DNA of 64,000 bases from Coix lacryma-jobi var. lacryma-jobi. Lineage: Eukaryota; Streptophyta; Magnoliopsida; Poales; Poaceae. Positions 26,801 through 35,880 of the stretch are shown here, in pieces. A program made the translations under genes and the position numbers. Where the stretch lies: NCBI GenBank assembly GCA_009763385.1, contig CM019823.1, positions 176,894,995-176,958,994 on the forward strand, written 5' to 3'. Every line of letters begins with the position of its first letter. Position 1 is the first letter of the stretch. Below the pieces are notes generated by a model that saw only the letters and a program-made list of their open reading frames with translations, made no database searches and had not been told where the DNA came from.

Positions 26801-28241
26801 GCAACCCTACCGTCAATAGGGACCACCGTTAACGGCCATTTTTCTTTGCCGAGAGCCGGTCGGGACCCTCGGTAAAACGTTTGCCGAGAGCCCGATAAAT
26901 GGCCCTCGGTAAAGGTTCTTTTGCCGTGAGGATTTTTGCCGAGAACTCTTTACCGAGAGCTGCCCTCGGCATAGGCTTCGCCGAGGGCCAGATGACCTTT
27001 GCCGGCAAAGCACCCGTTTTCAGCAGTGAAAGCAGGCTAGTGATGTCTGTGAGCTCTTCAGTCTTGGATTCTGTCTTTTCTGGTGAACGCTGTAATCTCG
27101 TTGTTTTTTTTTAAATATTATATATAGGAGAAGAGGCAGAATTTTCTTCGATCGGAGACGGTATCTGGGAGACTTGTATGGATTTGTACCGGGATGTCCT
27201 GTGCCTTTCTCTGTCTCTCAGCTTCTTGGCGCGTCCGTGAGATGGCTGACACACCCAAGAAAACTGGGGACAAAATCGAAGGCAGCGCCTAGGCAGCAAC
27301 AGGAACGCAAAGAGGCCCATCCATATGAGAAGAACCAAGGAAACTTATACGGTGAAGAAGCGTGCACGTACGCGTACGCGTCTAGGTGAATTCCCTCGCC
27401 ACTTATTCTCCTCTATCTGTACGGTGTGACAGACGACGACAGGGGCTAGGAAAATAAAACGATAAGGGTGTGTTTAGTTGGAAGAATTTTGGGTGTAAAG
27501 TTCCTGTAGCACTTTCGTTGTTATTTGACAAACTTTGTCCAAATATGGACTAACTAGACTCAAAAGATTCGTTTCGACATTTACAAACAAACTGTGCAAT
27601 TAATTATTTTTTTACCTACATTTAATACTCTATGCATATGTCTAAAGATTCGATGTGATGGGGAATCTTGTAAATATTTGGGATCTAAACATGCCCTAAC
27701 TCTCATGTATGGACAGCTTCACCACCTAAAATTGGGATCAGGACATCGCTTTCAAAGCTTCAAGTTCCAAGGAAGCTGATGACGTACGTACTACGAACTA
27801 CCGTGTGCCTGGTGATCTTCAGTTCACTCCTGATGTTGGATCGGATGAATTCGGTTCTACCTGTACTTATATGCTCAAGAAACGAACCAAGGTCCTATAC
27901 CAAGCGTGCTAGCTAGGAGCTCAGCTGCGAACCCGCGAGCTGATGAGCGCGGAGACAAATAAAGGCAGAAGCTCTAGAGCATACCACTACAAGGCTGGAT
28001 GCAATTCTTCAAAAAAAAAAAAAAAAAAAAAAAAAATGAAGAAATGGGTGCATGGACGGCAATTGCACATCCATGACGGCGGGCACAACGTACCTTCGCC
28101 GCAGCCGAGCTTGGGGCCCCGGACGGGCGTGTGGGTGCGCAGGAACTCCAGCAGCGTCGTCGACGGGTCGACGCCGGCGGCCTCGTACCGCTTGCCGTTC
28201 ACGGCCAGCACCACCGTCGCCGCCGCCGCCGCCTTCCCCAT
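11872..28241 (-). CDS. AO1: Aldehyde oxidase gene B (maize AO-1-like), complete, ten exons
   Basis: Complete AO gene. Exons (minus): 28241-28094, 16849-15191, 14996-14734, 14636-14427, 14335-14117, 13986-13021, 12811-12716, 12609-12511, 12422-12233 and 12110-11872. All borders are GT/AG and phases agree, giving 4,089 coding bases and 1,362 residues, close to the ~1,360 usual for plant AO. Domains in order: [2Fe-2S] with C47, C52, C55; second cluster with CGFCTPGMC and NLCRCTGYRP; FAD domain (ASNTGSGVY, RNTATIGGN); Mo-binding domains (GGGFGGK, CKTN, MRGPGD, GVEIGQGLWTK). The catalytic Glu is in ASGEPPLLLAS (E1287 by homology to the XDH GEPP glutamate). The ATG at 28241 is chosen because the in-frame upstream codon is GUG and gene A starts equivalently with MGK. 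Likely a cytosolic homodimer oxidising indole-3-acetaldehyde or abscisic aldehyde; substrate is inferred. The symbol reflects resemblance to maize AO-1, not proven orthology. Confidence 0.95.
17376..17760. repeat. Left TIR and subterminal repeats of the CACTA element
   Basis: After the CACTA end there are over a dozen copies of a short word (TTTGCCGAG, GCTCTCGGC, CCCTCGGCA and their inverses) in direct and inverted order. In the En/Spm family such subterminal arrays are the binding sites of the TNPA-type protein; that role here is inferred. Confidence 0.85.
17641..18901. repeat. Long near-perfect inverted repeat (hairpin) inside the CACTA element
   Basis: The left arm (17641-18309, 669 bp) is the inverse of the right arm (18338-18901, 564 bp) around a 28-base loop at 18310-18337. 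The stem closes with TGAGATCTC and GAGATCTCA. The extra length of the left arm is explained by a 104-bp tandem duplication at 18001-18208 present only there. Subterminal TTTGCCGAG words lie at the outer ends. A transcript across it would fold into a stem of roughly 560 bp. Confidence 0.9.
18001..18208 (+). repeat. 104-bp tandem duplication in one hairpin arm
   Basis: Two consecutive copies of a 104-base unit beginning AGGCGCGGAGACTCGACCG (second copy from 18105), nearly identical. The opposite arm has a single copy, so the duplication followed the inverted duplication. Confidence 0.9.
18990..20485 (+). other. Presumed promoter and leader of the CACTA transposase gene
   Basis: About 19000-19560 is an extreme C/T-rich and then purine-rich stretch with CpG content, followed by a GTA-rich microsatellite (about 19670-19735). 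Possible untranslated introns are seen: donor GTAAGTCG at 19621, acceptor TTGCAG near 19804, and acceptor TCTGTAG near 19879. No conserved protein is readable here; the long open frames are composition artefacts. Confidence 0.5.
20486..24067 (+). pseudogene. CACTA TNP2/TNPD-like transposase, frameshifted
   Basis: Starts at MYSGRRSR (20486). A transposase-associated zinc-finger region comes first (CPCSRC near residue 40; GFTPDYTRWIYHGE), then the transposase core (YEKIHACPNGCVLF, YCPKCKASRY, YLPFTPRIQRLYMTEESAKQ, PYTCWPVFVIPLNLPPGV, MGVYMEPLIDEL, NIDVMHTEKNIAE), a DUF4218-like region (PPGFFTPMLHLIVHLPNE), a DUF4216-like C-terminus (VMFKCHWFDP, 23370-23927) and an acidic tail to 24067. Probable introns are 23000-23067 and 23188-23278. 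Reading-frame breaks occur near 21145, 21430, 21665-21790, 22000, 22270, 22400, 23440 and 23928, so no full-length protein is made as assembled. Family certain; the number of true lesions depends on assembly quality. Confidence 0.9.
24188..26262 (+). pseudogene. Second CACTA gene (Transposase_24 / TNPA-like), two nonsense codons
   Basis: A multi-exon gene with good splice sites: 24188-24525, 24608-24797, 24879-25076, 25155-25328, 25403-25803, 25881-26072 and 26134-26262. It reads an acidic/arginine-rich N-terminus (MPGGRQRR), SWDFVGPKGRKPNG, a core with YFKCEPGKE and RWLSEEWVAHHAEAREAR, then YAMSHKGKATAAETSYNPDD, a coiled-coil stretch (RLERERQERQ) with a proline-rich end. This fits the Plant transposase (Ptta/En/Spm) family, whose DNA-binding partner role I infer. 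Lesions: an in-frame TAG near 25036 (TGG to TAG) and a TGA near 25191 (CGA to TGA), both simple transitions, and a likely frame change in exon 5. Confidence 0.75.
26463..27028. repeat. Right subterminal repeats and TIR of the CACTA element
   Basis: A dense array of TTTGCCGAGAGC / CCCTCGGCAAAG words in both orientations, ending in CAGCAGTG. Mirrors the left end and completes the transposon. Confidence 0.85.
27466..27696. mobile_element. Tourist-like MITE, copy 4, in AO gene B intron 1
   Basis: Begins GGGTGTGTTTAGTTGG and ends ATCTAAACATGCCC, flanked by TAA at 27463-27465 and 27697-27699, as for PIF/Harbinger MITEs. Interior words (TGTAGCACTTTCGTTG, AAAAGATTCGTTTCGAC) match the other copies in the window. 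Confidence 0.85.
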
Positions 28242-28387
28242 CTCCACCAGTTAGCCTTTCTTGAGGACTCGATTGCCTGCACGTACTCCACCTCGCTCCA
28301 CTTCCGGCCGGACGACGAGTGCACCGAGAGAGCCGGAGGAGGCACTCACAGAGTCACAGTCACAGCCGCCGCGCGCGCCTATGGTCT

Positions 28388-28396
28388 CTATTATAG
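28388..28396 (-). promoter_or_regulatory. Probable TATA box of AO gene B
   Basis: Reads CTATAATAG on the minus strand, about 150 bases upstream of the ATG at 28241, within a GC-rich proximal region. The implied leader is about 115-120 bases. Inferred from position and sequence only. Confidence 0.45.
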
Positions 28397-29282
28397 ACGG
28401 GGACGGGGACGGGGAGCGGCGCGCGGGTTTTCCAGCGCTGACGCCGGCGGGGGGAAAGCGATCGGCGCGAGACGCGAGGGGTTTCTAAAATTCTCGCCGT
28501 CCGTCGCTGGCCACGCACTGTGCCAGGTCTCTAGGAGGACAGGATGGATACCGTGGATCCATCGGTGTCATGCACAGAACCATGCATTGTTCTGGTATAC
28601 ATACTCCGTGTACTGTGGCGGTAGTGTTGTGTGGCACAGCCAGTAATATTGAGCTAGTGGTACTGGTACTGGTACCGCGTACTGTACAGCCTTGTCAGCT
28701 GCTCCCACCTTTGTACAAGCAGTGGGCGTATGGCCACATGGATTCGATGGCGAGGGGACTCTGCACGGGGCAGGTCGATGAGGTGTACTCTAGACGTGTA
28801 GTGGTAGTGTGCATAAAGCACGAAGTGAACCGGCAGGCAGGTCTGTGCCACGCTGCCACGGATGGATGGCTAACTACAATTTCGGCATGTATTATGCCGG
28901 CTGGAATCTGACTTCTTCTCCCTCCGTGGCATGTGCATGTGTACGCATGGCACGCAGACGGGCCGCCTAGTTGCTCGCGAAGTCAAAAGATTCGATAGTC
29001 GATACGATCCCATCTAGGCGAGAGCGACTATATTATCTGTCTCATGCTTGTTCGGCGGTGGAGCCCGCCGGCAGGGAGCCGGTCCTTTCTACTGGATTAC
29101 TTATGGAGCATAGTCCCAGCCCCTTTTGTTGCGTAGTAGAGTAATAATAATAACAAACAAGTAAAGCAAACACAAGGTGACAAATAAAGGTTTGTACTCC
29201 GTAATAAATATAGTCGATGAAGGCGTGGTTCAAGCAAATAAAGTACCACTCCACTATACTTGCTCGATAGCAACCGGCGGCA
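28397..29282. other. Upstream flank of AO gene B, no gene seen
   Basis: Presumed promoter region of gene B. No conserved reading frame. A short GGTACTGGTACTGGTACC-like run lies near 28660. Confidence 0.45.
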
Positions 29283-29370
29283 CTACGCCCCTTTGGTTGG
29301 GCTTTTCAACCTATTTTTGCTTTTGCAAAAGCCAAAAGCCAATCAAATGAGTGAAAAGTCATAGCTGCTT

Positions 29371-29741
29371 TAGAGCAAGCACAATGTATATGGACCAAGT
29401 GGTCTATATACGTGGGTCATGTGACAGTAGGCTGAAACTATTACAATTGCTACAACGTTGGACTTTGGATGTGGAATAGATAACTAATTTATTCATCTCC
29501 ATCTCTGACTCTCTCTCCAAAACTCATTGCTCGTGGCAGAGTGCTCATTCGGCCAGAAGGTGTAGGAGACGAGGGAGAGAGAAAAAGTATTGTTTTAATA
29601 TTCCTATGGCCAGCCCATAAGCATATGGATAGCTGATGTTATAGACTACTCTATAGACTATTCTCACAATGTTTCAGTCAGTCCATAGAGAATATTTAAT
29701 TGCTTATGGACTGGTTTTGGAGCACATTGTGGTTGCTCACA
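29371..29741. mobile_element. MITE nested in the TIR element
   Basis: TAGAGCAAGCACAATGTA at the left is the inverse of the right end (CACATTGTGGTTGCTCAC). It splits the left inner sequence of the surrounding element, so it inserted later. No coding capacity; superfamily not determined. Confidence 0.6.
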
Positions 29742-29859
29742 CACCAAGAGCTGTTTTTGCTCTAGTACAAAACACAAAGCACCTCTAGCCTTGCTTTCAG
29801 CTGCTTTTGGTATAAAAATTACCACCCCTTGCCGACATTTTTTTCCCCACCGGACCGAT

Positions 29860-30300
29860 GCGGGAGCTCCGCCACCGCCCCGTCGTTCGCGCTCGGAAGC
29901 TCCGCCGCTGCCGCCTCGGGCGCGCTCGGGAGTCCCGGCAGCTAGTATCAGCGCGCGGGAGCTCCTCCGCCGCCGCCCTCGTGCACGCGCGGGAGCCCCG
30001 CCAACCACTGTGGGTGGGCGCGGGAGCTCCGCCGCCGCCGCGACCCTGGGCGCGCACGGGAGCCCCGGCGGCCAGCGTGGGCGGGCGCAGGAGCTTCGCC
30101 GCCGTCGTGGCCCTCGGGCGCGCGGGAGCCCCGGCAACCAGGGGGCGGGCGCGAGCTCCGCCGCCGCCGCGGCCCTGGGTGCGCGCAGGAGCCTGGTGGC
30201 CAGCGTGGGCGGGCACGGAGCTCCGCCGCTCCGCCGCCCTAGGCGCGCGGGAGCTCCCCCCGCCGTCCTCAGGCCCGGCCTCTCCGGTGGAGTCTCGGCG
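29860..30300. repeat. GC-rich imperfect tandem repeats
   Basis: About eight to nine diverged units of roughly 45-50 bases, each with a GGGAGC(T/C)CC block followed by GCCGCCGCC and GGCGCGCG. Long open frames cross it on both strands because stop codons are rare at this composition; none is a credible gene. Confidence 0.6.
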
Positions 30301-30572
30301 GCCCAGCCTCTTCCCGGTCCTCTCCTCCCCACGTTGATCCCTATGAGGAAGAAGATTTGGTGTGTGCATGACGTATGGGGCCCGCTTGGAAGTGACACAA
30401 TTTTTTTTAAAAGCCACATCTATTCAACCAAACAGGCTTCCAACTATCTCACAGCTACTTTTTCACAGCAGCTTTTGCAAAAGTCACAGCCCACAACAGC
30501 TTTTACAAAAGCTACAGCCCAACCAAACAGGGCCTACTTATGCGTGCATATATCTTGCCCGCACCCACGCAT

Positions 30573-30794
30573 GTCTTGTTTAGTTCACAAAATTTATGAT
30601 GAAAAGTTAATGTAGCACTTTTGTTGTTATCTGGTAAATTTTGTCTAAATATAGACTAACTAGACTTAAAAGATTCGTCTCGATATTTACAGATAAATTG
30701 TGTAATTATTTATTTTTTTACATATATTTAATATTTTATACATGTGTCTAAAGGTTTGCAAAATTTTTGGGAAAATATTGGAAACTGAAACCTT
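30573..30794. mobile_element. Tourist-like MITE, copy 5
   Basis: Starts GTCTTGTTTAGTTCAC. The interior (TGTAGCACTTTTGTTG, AAAAGATTCGTCTCGAT) matches the family. The right end is degraded (TTGGAAACTGAAACC). Confidence 0.65.
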
Positions 30795-31716
30795 AACAAA
30801 AAGCTTGGATGGTGACGTGAGGCGCCTAGGGAAGTAGGGATAGTGATTTCGAACCGCGCGTCGTGGGTCAGTGGGTGAACTACTGAACTGCGCGTACGTA
30901 GGTACGTGTACGTGACGTACGTAGTTATTAGCTAGAGATTCATGAAAAATGGGCCTACACGTACGTACGTACGTTGCGTGTCTCGCGACGCTTGGCCAGC
31001 TGCTTGGGACACGCGTCCCGGCACCCGGCACGCGGCACGCGATCCCGCGGGGCGAGCGCGCGAGCCCCGGCCACTCGCGGCGGCGCGCGCGCGTCGTTTT
31101 TCTTGGTGCCGGTCTGCCGAATAGCCACACGAGCGCCCGCGCCCGGCAAGGCTTCCGTGGCTCCGTCCGTGCCGCGATCCCGGACGACATCGCCTGTCTC
31201 TGTCTGCAGACGTACACGACGAATGCCGATAGTAGGCGATAGCTACGGACGCTACGCGATGGGAATGGGTGAGGTCGCGAGGAGGATCGGATTTTGTCCC
31301 TGTCCCTGTCGTCTCGGCTCATCCCGCCGCTGCTTCGCTTTCACATTCGCGAGCGACACGAATAATCCTTCCCAGGCCTCTCCTCTCCCCCATCGTCTCG
31401 GTCGCGTTCGTAGTCGCGCCTCGCGCGCGGCAGGAATAATAATCCCATCCCGCGTGACTGCGTGAGGCTGGTGTCACTGCACTGCTCCATGACTCCACAC
31501 ACGGGCACAGACAACCCACGCTTGGTTGGTTTGGTTGGCGGGTTAATGACACCAGCAGTTGAAACGTACTCGCCCATGACTTCGCGTCGCGTGATGTCCT
31601 GCCTGACGCAACCACCCCTTTCGATCCCAAACCAAGTCAAGTTTCAGGTTACACTAGTATAGCTAGATGTGTATATAAAATAATACCAATATTTATGCTG
31701 AAAAAATAGGTTTATT
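30795..31716. other. GC-rich intergenic stretch, no gene recognised
   Basis: Contains runs of TACGTACGTACG (about 30893-30975) and GC-rich sequence with open frames on both strands, but no recognisable protein domain or consistent splice structure. Confidence 0.35.
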
Positions 31717-34478
31717 AGATAGCGCCCGGACGTCCGGACTTTAGCCTTCGTCCGGATGGCCACCGCTTGCCTTGCGTGCTATTGAATCTGACCGTTGTTG
31801 TGTTTGTCCTCCATGTGGCTGTAACTCGTGCGCCTACCTACCCACCCCCGCATGCTGCTATGTACACATACAGCTGCACGCTTCGCTCCATCCTGTACTA
31901 TGATACACCTGTGGCTGTATGAATACAAATAAAGACCACTTATGTCCGTGCAGAAGTCCGTGCTCCTGCATGTTAATACTACTTATATGAAATCGTTTGT
32001 AACTGCGTCTAAAAAGTGCCTACGCATGGACTCCCCACGTCCATGTCCCCAGCTATGTGCCCTTGCCCAAGCGTGCAGGTGGAGCCAGCTATGTGCCCTT
32101 GCGCGAGCATGCAGGTGGAGACCATCACGCTGACTTCGCTTCCCGTGCACGCTGTATTGTCTCCACAAGTATCCGCTTTCGCCTATCAACGTGAACACTT
32201 ACCATAAAACTACTTGCTAGAGTACTTACCATAGTAGCATCTGCTCCAAATATACATACGTACGAAGCAGGTAAAATATTTAAAACATATGCGTGCAACA
32301 AATGTAGACAAGCTACTGCAACATATGTATTATCCAGATGAAACACCTAAAACATACGTCTCAAATAGCTGAAAATTTAAAACACACACTTATAAATGTA
32401 ATTGTGTAGTCATTGCGACACATGCAACATCTAGATAAAACACTACTTCATCACTTCTACTAATAAAAAAACACTTGCAACATAAAGCACTTGTTGCAAC
32501 ATACGTCTGAAACAAGTGAAACATTTAAAACATACGTTTGCAACATATGTGTATAGTTACTGCAACATCTAGGTAAAATATTTGCAATATACATCTCAAG
32601 TAAGAGAAACATTTGAAACGTCGACCGTACTGGCGTCCGGACGTCCGGACAGATGCGCGTGTTCTTACGCTCACGCATCTACGTGCTGCTACATCTTTTG
32701 AGCCAGCCCTGCGCGTGCTGCGCTCGGTGCCTCCTCCTGCCGCTGGGTCTGCGCATGCTGCTGCTGTACCTTCCAGCGCCTGCTGCTATGCTCCACAATA
32801 ATGCAAGGCTGTATGCACGTGAGGCTGACCAGCTGCACGCGGCCAACACCATTTCGACGCGAAAACATGCCCCTCGCCCCTGCACTAGTGCGCACCTCAG
32901 ATCTGGCCTTGCCCCTAACCTCATCGACCCCAGCATCTCTGTCCCGCCACTAGCTCATCACCATAGTCCATGCCCCCAGCTGCAAACAAGAGAAAAAGGT
33001 TATTGCACTAATACAACAAATAAAAAGAACTGGTGAAACAAACGAAAAAACTGGTCAAACAAATGAAAAGCTAAAGAACAACTAATGCAACAAAACAAAA
33101 AATTATGAACTGCAACATATAAAATGTCTACTGCAACATTCAAAACACATCCAGTACAACAATAGGGGAGAATCTACTGCAACAAGGAGAAAAATTATCG
33201 CAGCATAAAACACTACTAATGCAACATCGGAAAAGACACCGATTGAGAAACAAAAATCTATAGCAACATCGGGGAGAGCTGCTGCAACAATAAAAAAAGC
33301 TATTGAAACATGTTTAGTACAACTCATGCAACATTAGAGAATCTCCTATTGCAACAACCATAAAAAGATACTGTTGCAACAATCCACGTCGTTTGTTGCA
33401 ATATTTAAAAAGAATCATTGCAACAAGATGTGAGATCTGACTCACCACAACCCTAGCTGCCACCAAACCCTTAGATCCAGAGGGGCAGGAGGGGGAGGAG
33501 GAAGAAGACAACCAAATCGAGAGAAAAGTTAAGGGAGAGAAGTTTCCGAGGATGAAAAAGGAAGGAATGACTCAGATCCATGAAGAATCGACCTACCTCA
33601 TTAGAATCCCACCGCCGTCGAGCTTCTATTCGGTGACTGGATGTTGCTAGAGCATGAGAAGGGAGGTGGGGGGTGGAGGAGGAGCATGCGGCTCGTAGCC
33701 TTCGCCGTCTCTCTCTCGATGGCATGGAGGCAGGAGCACAAAGGAGGAAGAAAGGAAGGGATGAAGAGGGAGCCTGGATCGCGGACGACCGTCGGCAGGC
33801 AGATGGAGTAGGGTCGCGACAGGAGGCGCTGACGAGCGGCGCAGGCACAGTCTGTCCTGCGAGTAGGAGGCGGCGAACGAGCAGAGTACATCCCACACGA
33901 GTAGGGCCGCACGGATGAGCGAAGTTTGTACCGCGAAGGCAGGTGGGAGCAGCGCGGGCGAAGCTCGTCCAACAGGGACGCGCGCGGGCGAACAGAGTCC
34001 TCAAGCAGAACTGGTGTGCGACGGCGGAGTACGCAGATGAGTGGATGAGGATATGCGCGTGAACGAGTAGTTGAGATGCGTCTGGACGAAAGTCGCGGAA
34101 CGAACACCGTGATATATCATCAACGATAAAACATATGTTTGCAACGTACATGTATAGTCATAAAACACACGTAACATTCGCCTAAAACCTTATAAAACAT
34201 AATGAGGTGAATATAGACACGGAGCTCAATGCTATGAAGTGGCACGTAGGCTACAGGTGGAGAGCTCATGCACACACACATTTAGATTTCATTTTAATAT
34301 GTATGCATACGTATATATGTATACACACCACTATACATCTCATGCAGTGTTACGTGCGAATGGAAAGATTCTATGTGTGACAAAACGTGTACGTGTCGAC
34401 GAGAAAGAGGCAGGAGTAGCGTAAGTAGGACGTAGTGCAGACTGGAGGTTGACATGCAACGCGGAGGAGTGGCGCTTG
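31717..34478. repeat. Dispersed repeat of unknown class (TGCAACAT-rich)
   Basis: Two blocks of GTCCGGACGTCCGGAC (near 31725 and 32637) border a first part. AT-rich zones (32280-32620 and 33000-33430) are filled with words such as TGCAACAT, AAACATA and CTACTGCAAC; GC-rich zones lie between. A 33-bp tandem duplication is near 32045-32115. The last part (33832-34365) recurs at 47728-48260. No transposase is recognisable. It looks like a non-autonomous transposon or composite of several; class not determined. Confidence 0.5.
33832..34365. repeat. Duplicated 0.53-kb segment, copy 1
   Basis: Nearly identical to 47728-48260 in the same orientation, starting GACGAGCGGCGCAG and ending GTGCGAATGGAAAG. 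Here it continues into ATTCTATGTGTG; in copy 2 it stops where a Gypsy LTR begins. The differences are mostly one- or few-base indels. Confidence 0.85.
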
Positions 34479-35866
34479 TGTTGGAAATATGCCCTAGAGG
34501 TAATCATAGAGATGATAATATTTCTATTGTATCCATGATTTATTATATGTCCATTGAATATCCATTAAAGACAACTTGTATTGATCGGCAATTATGTGAA
34601 TTGTCTGTGAAACTCTTTAATTGTATGGTTATTCGATAGTTGTCCCTGATCGGAGTTCATGTGAGGACACACATGAATATTAGATCAGCACATGTATTAG
34701 TTGATGACTATGTTTCACAAGTAAACATGGAGATGTCAAACTAATAATGTGGGCACATGTATGACATGGGGCTGGACTGACCCAACGTGAGATGTTCTTA
34801 TTATCTCTTTACACATCATGTATGTTATGTCCTTCAACCTGAGATTGTGGTATGTTCTCAAGATGTGAGTTGACTTACTTAGGGACTATCAAACACTACT
34901 TCGTAACAGGGTAGTCATAAAGAGTTTTCGGGTTTGTCAAGGAACATGCTGTGAGACATAGACGATCAAGATGGGATTTGCCCCTCTCCATGCGAGAGAG
35001 ATATCACTGGATCACTCATATGATTGGATCATAAAATGCATGGCCGTGCTTAGGTTAAATGTTAACCTATGAGTTGAACCAAATATTGTGTGGCAAGGGA
35101 ATTACGTGAATATGATCGTGGTGGTTCGTCAGATATGATCTTTGCGTATACATAGGAGTTGACACGTCTTGCTAGAGGCCGCTGTCAACTATCGGGCGAG
35201 TAGGAGTACTCGGGCCGTGTCTATGTGTGCGTGAACCCATAGGGTCGCACACTTAAGGGGTTGGAAGCCTAATTTGAGTTGGACTCGAGTCAGACCGGGA
35301 TTAGGGTTTGCTAATGGGCCTCCAGGTCGGTGGGCTCATTAGGGACGCCTATATAAAGAGGGGTGGGGCGACTAGGGTTGTCTACGTCAATTGTTGATAG
35401 CCGTCGCCCACCCCACGCCCGCGCCTTTTGCTCCTCGCAGACCTAGCAGTCTGGAGGCGCGACGCTTCCTCCCTGTACGTGTGGATACCTCGGAGGTGCT
35501 GCATCTGGAGCACAAGGACGAACCGCACGTGGAGACGTGAAGGTTGGACGTGAACATCTACACGACATCGCTGCGACGCGCACGTCTACACCAAGACATC
35601 TTCCGCTGCACCTGCGCGTCTAGTGGTAATCCCGTGATCTATAACTAGCAGTAGTTCACTGGTTTATGGGGTCATTTTTGCGTTCGGCTAAGTCAGCAGA
35701 AGCGTTCGGCTAACTCATTCGGCTAACGTATAAGAACTCGTTCGGCTAGCGTAGCGTTCAGCTACATCGTTCGGCTATATCGTTCGGATAGTAGCGTAGC
35801 GTCGCTATATCGTTCGGCTAACTCGCGGAACTCTTTCGGCTAGCGTAATTTCCCCGTAACCCTTCA
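34479..35866 (+). repeat. 5' LTR of the Copia element
   Basis: Starts TGTTGGAAATATGCCC and ends CCCTTCA one base before the primer-binding site. Its first 187 bases match 43467-43653. The end (about 35690-35856) carries irregular repeats of GTTCGGCTA. A candidate TATA box (CTATATAAAGAGG) is at about 35350. Confidence 0.9.
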
Positions 35867-35867
35867 G

Positions 35868-35880
35868 TGGTATCAGAGCA
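35868..35880 (+). promoter_or_regulatory. Primer-binding site of the Copia element
   Basis: TGGTATCAGAGCA is complementary to the 3' end of initiator tRNA-Met, the usual primer of plant Copia elements. It lies one base after the LTR end. Confidence 0.9.

Larger units (their letters stand above)
17376..27028 (+). mobile_element. CACTA (En/Spm-type) DNA transposon, 9,653 bp, in AO intron
   Basis: The left end CACTACCGGAGACGGGCTC is the inverse of the right end (GCACCCGTTTTCAGCAGTG, with several mismatches). A 3-bp duplication AAA flanks it at 17373-17375 and 27029-27031, as expected for CACTA elements. Subterminal zones carry many TTTGCCGAG / CTCGGCAAA words in both orientations. Inside are a TNP2 (TNPD)-type transposase gene and a second gene of the Transposase_24 type, both on the plus strand and both broken. 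It is antisense to the host AO gene. Both proteins carry lesions, so it is probably non-autonomous now. Confidence 0.95.
16850..28093 (-). other. Giant intron 1 of AO gene B, expanded by a CACTA transposon
   Basis: An 11,244-bp intron between the two halves of the Fe-S loop codon (donor GTACGT after 28094, acceptor CAG before 16849). Subtracting the 9,653-bp CACTA element and its duplicated AAA leaves about 1.6 kb, similar to the 1.2-kb intron 1 of gene A. It also holds a Tourist-like MITE (27466-27696) and a 26-base poly(A) run (28011-28036; poly(T) in the gene sense) about 57 bases from the donor. Confidence 0.9.
29287..30533. mobile_element. TIR element with a GC-rich tandem-repeat cargo and a nested MITE
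   Basis: The left end GCCCCTTTGGTTGGGC is the inverse of the right end GCCCAACCAAACAGGGC; CTAC flanks both sides (29283-29286 and 30534-30537). The inverted similarity continues inward as GCTTTTGCAAAAGC-type blocks. The middle (about 29860-30300) is foreign-looking, about 80% GC, made of imperfect repeats around GGGAGCTCCGCCGCCGCC. The TIR resembles Tourist/PIF elements. Non-coding as far as I can tell. Confidence 0.65.

Noticed and set aside
17365..27012. Regular short repeats (TTTGCCGAG...) that could suggest a CRISPR-like array
   Set aside because: Spacing is irregular, the orientation is mixed, and they sit at the ends of a CACTA transposon in plant DNA, where they are subterminal binding repeats.
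29664..30615. Reading frames of over 200 codons on both strands upstream of AO gene B
   Set aside because: They cross GC-rich tandem repeats and transposon ends; the content is repeat-encoded Ala/Arg/Gly without a domain.
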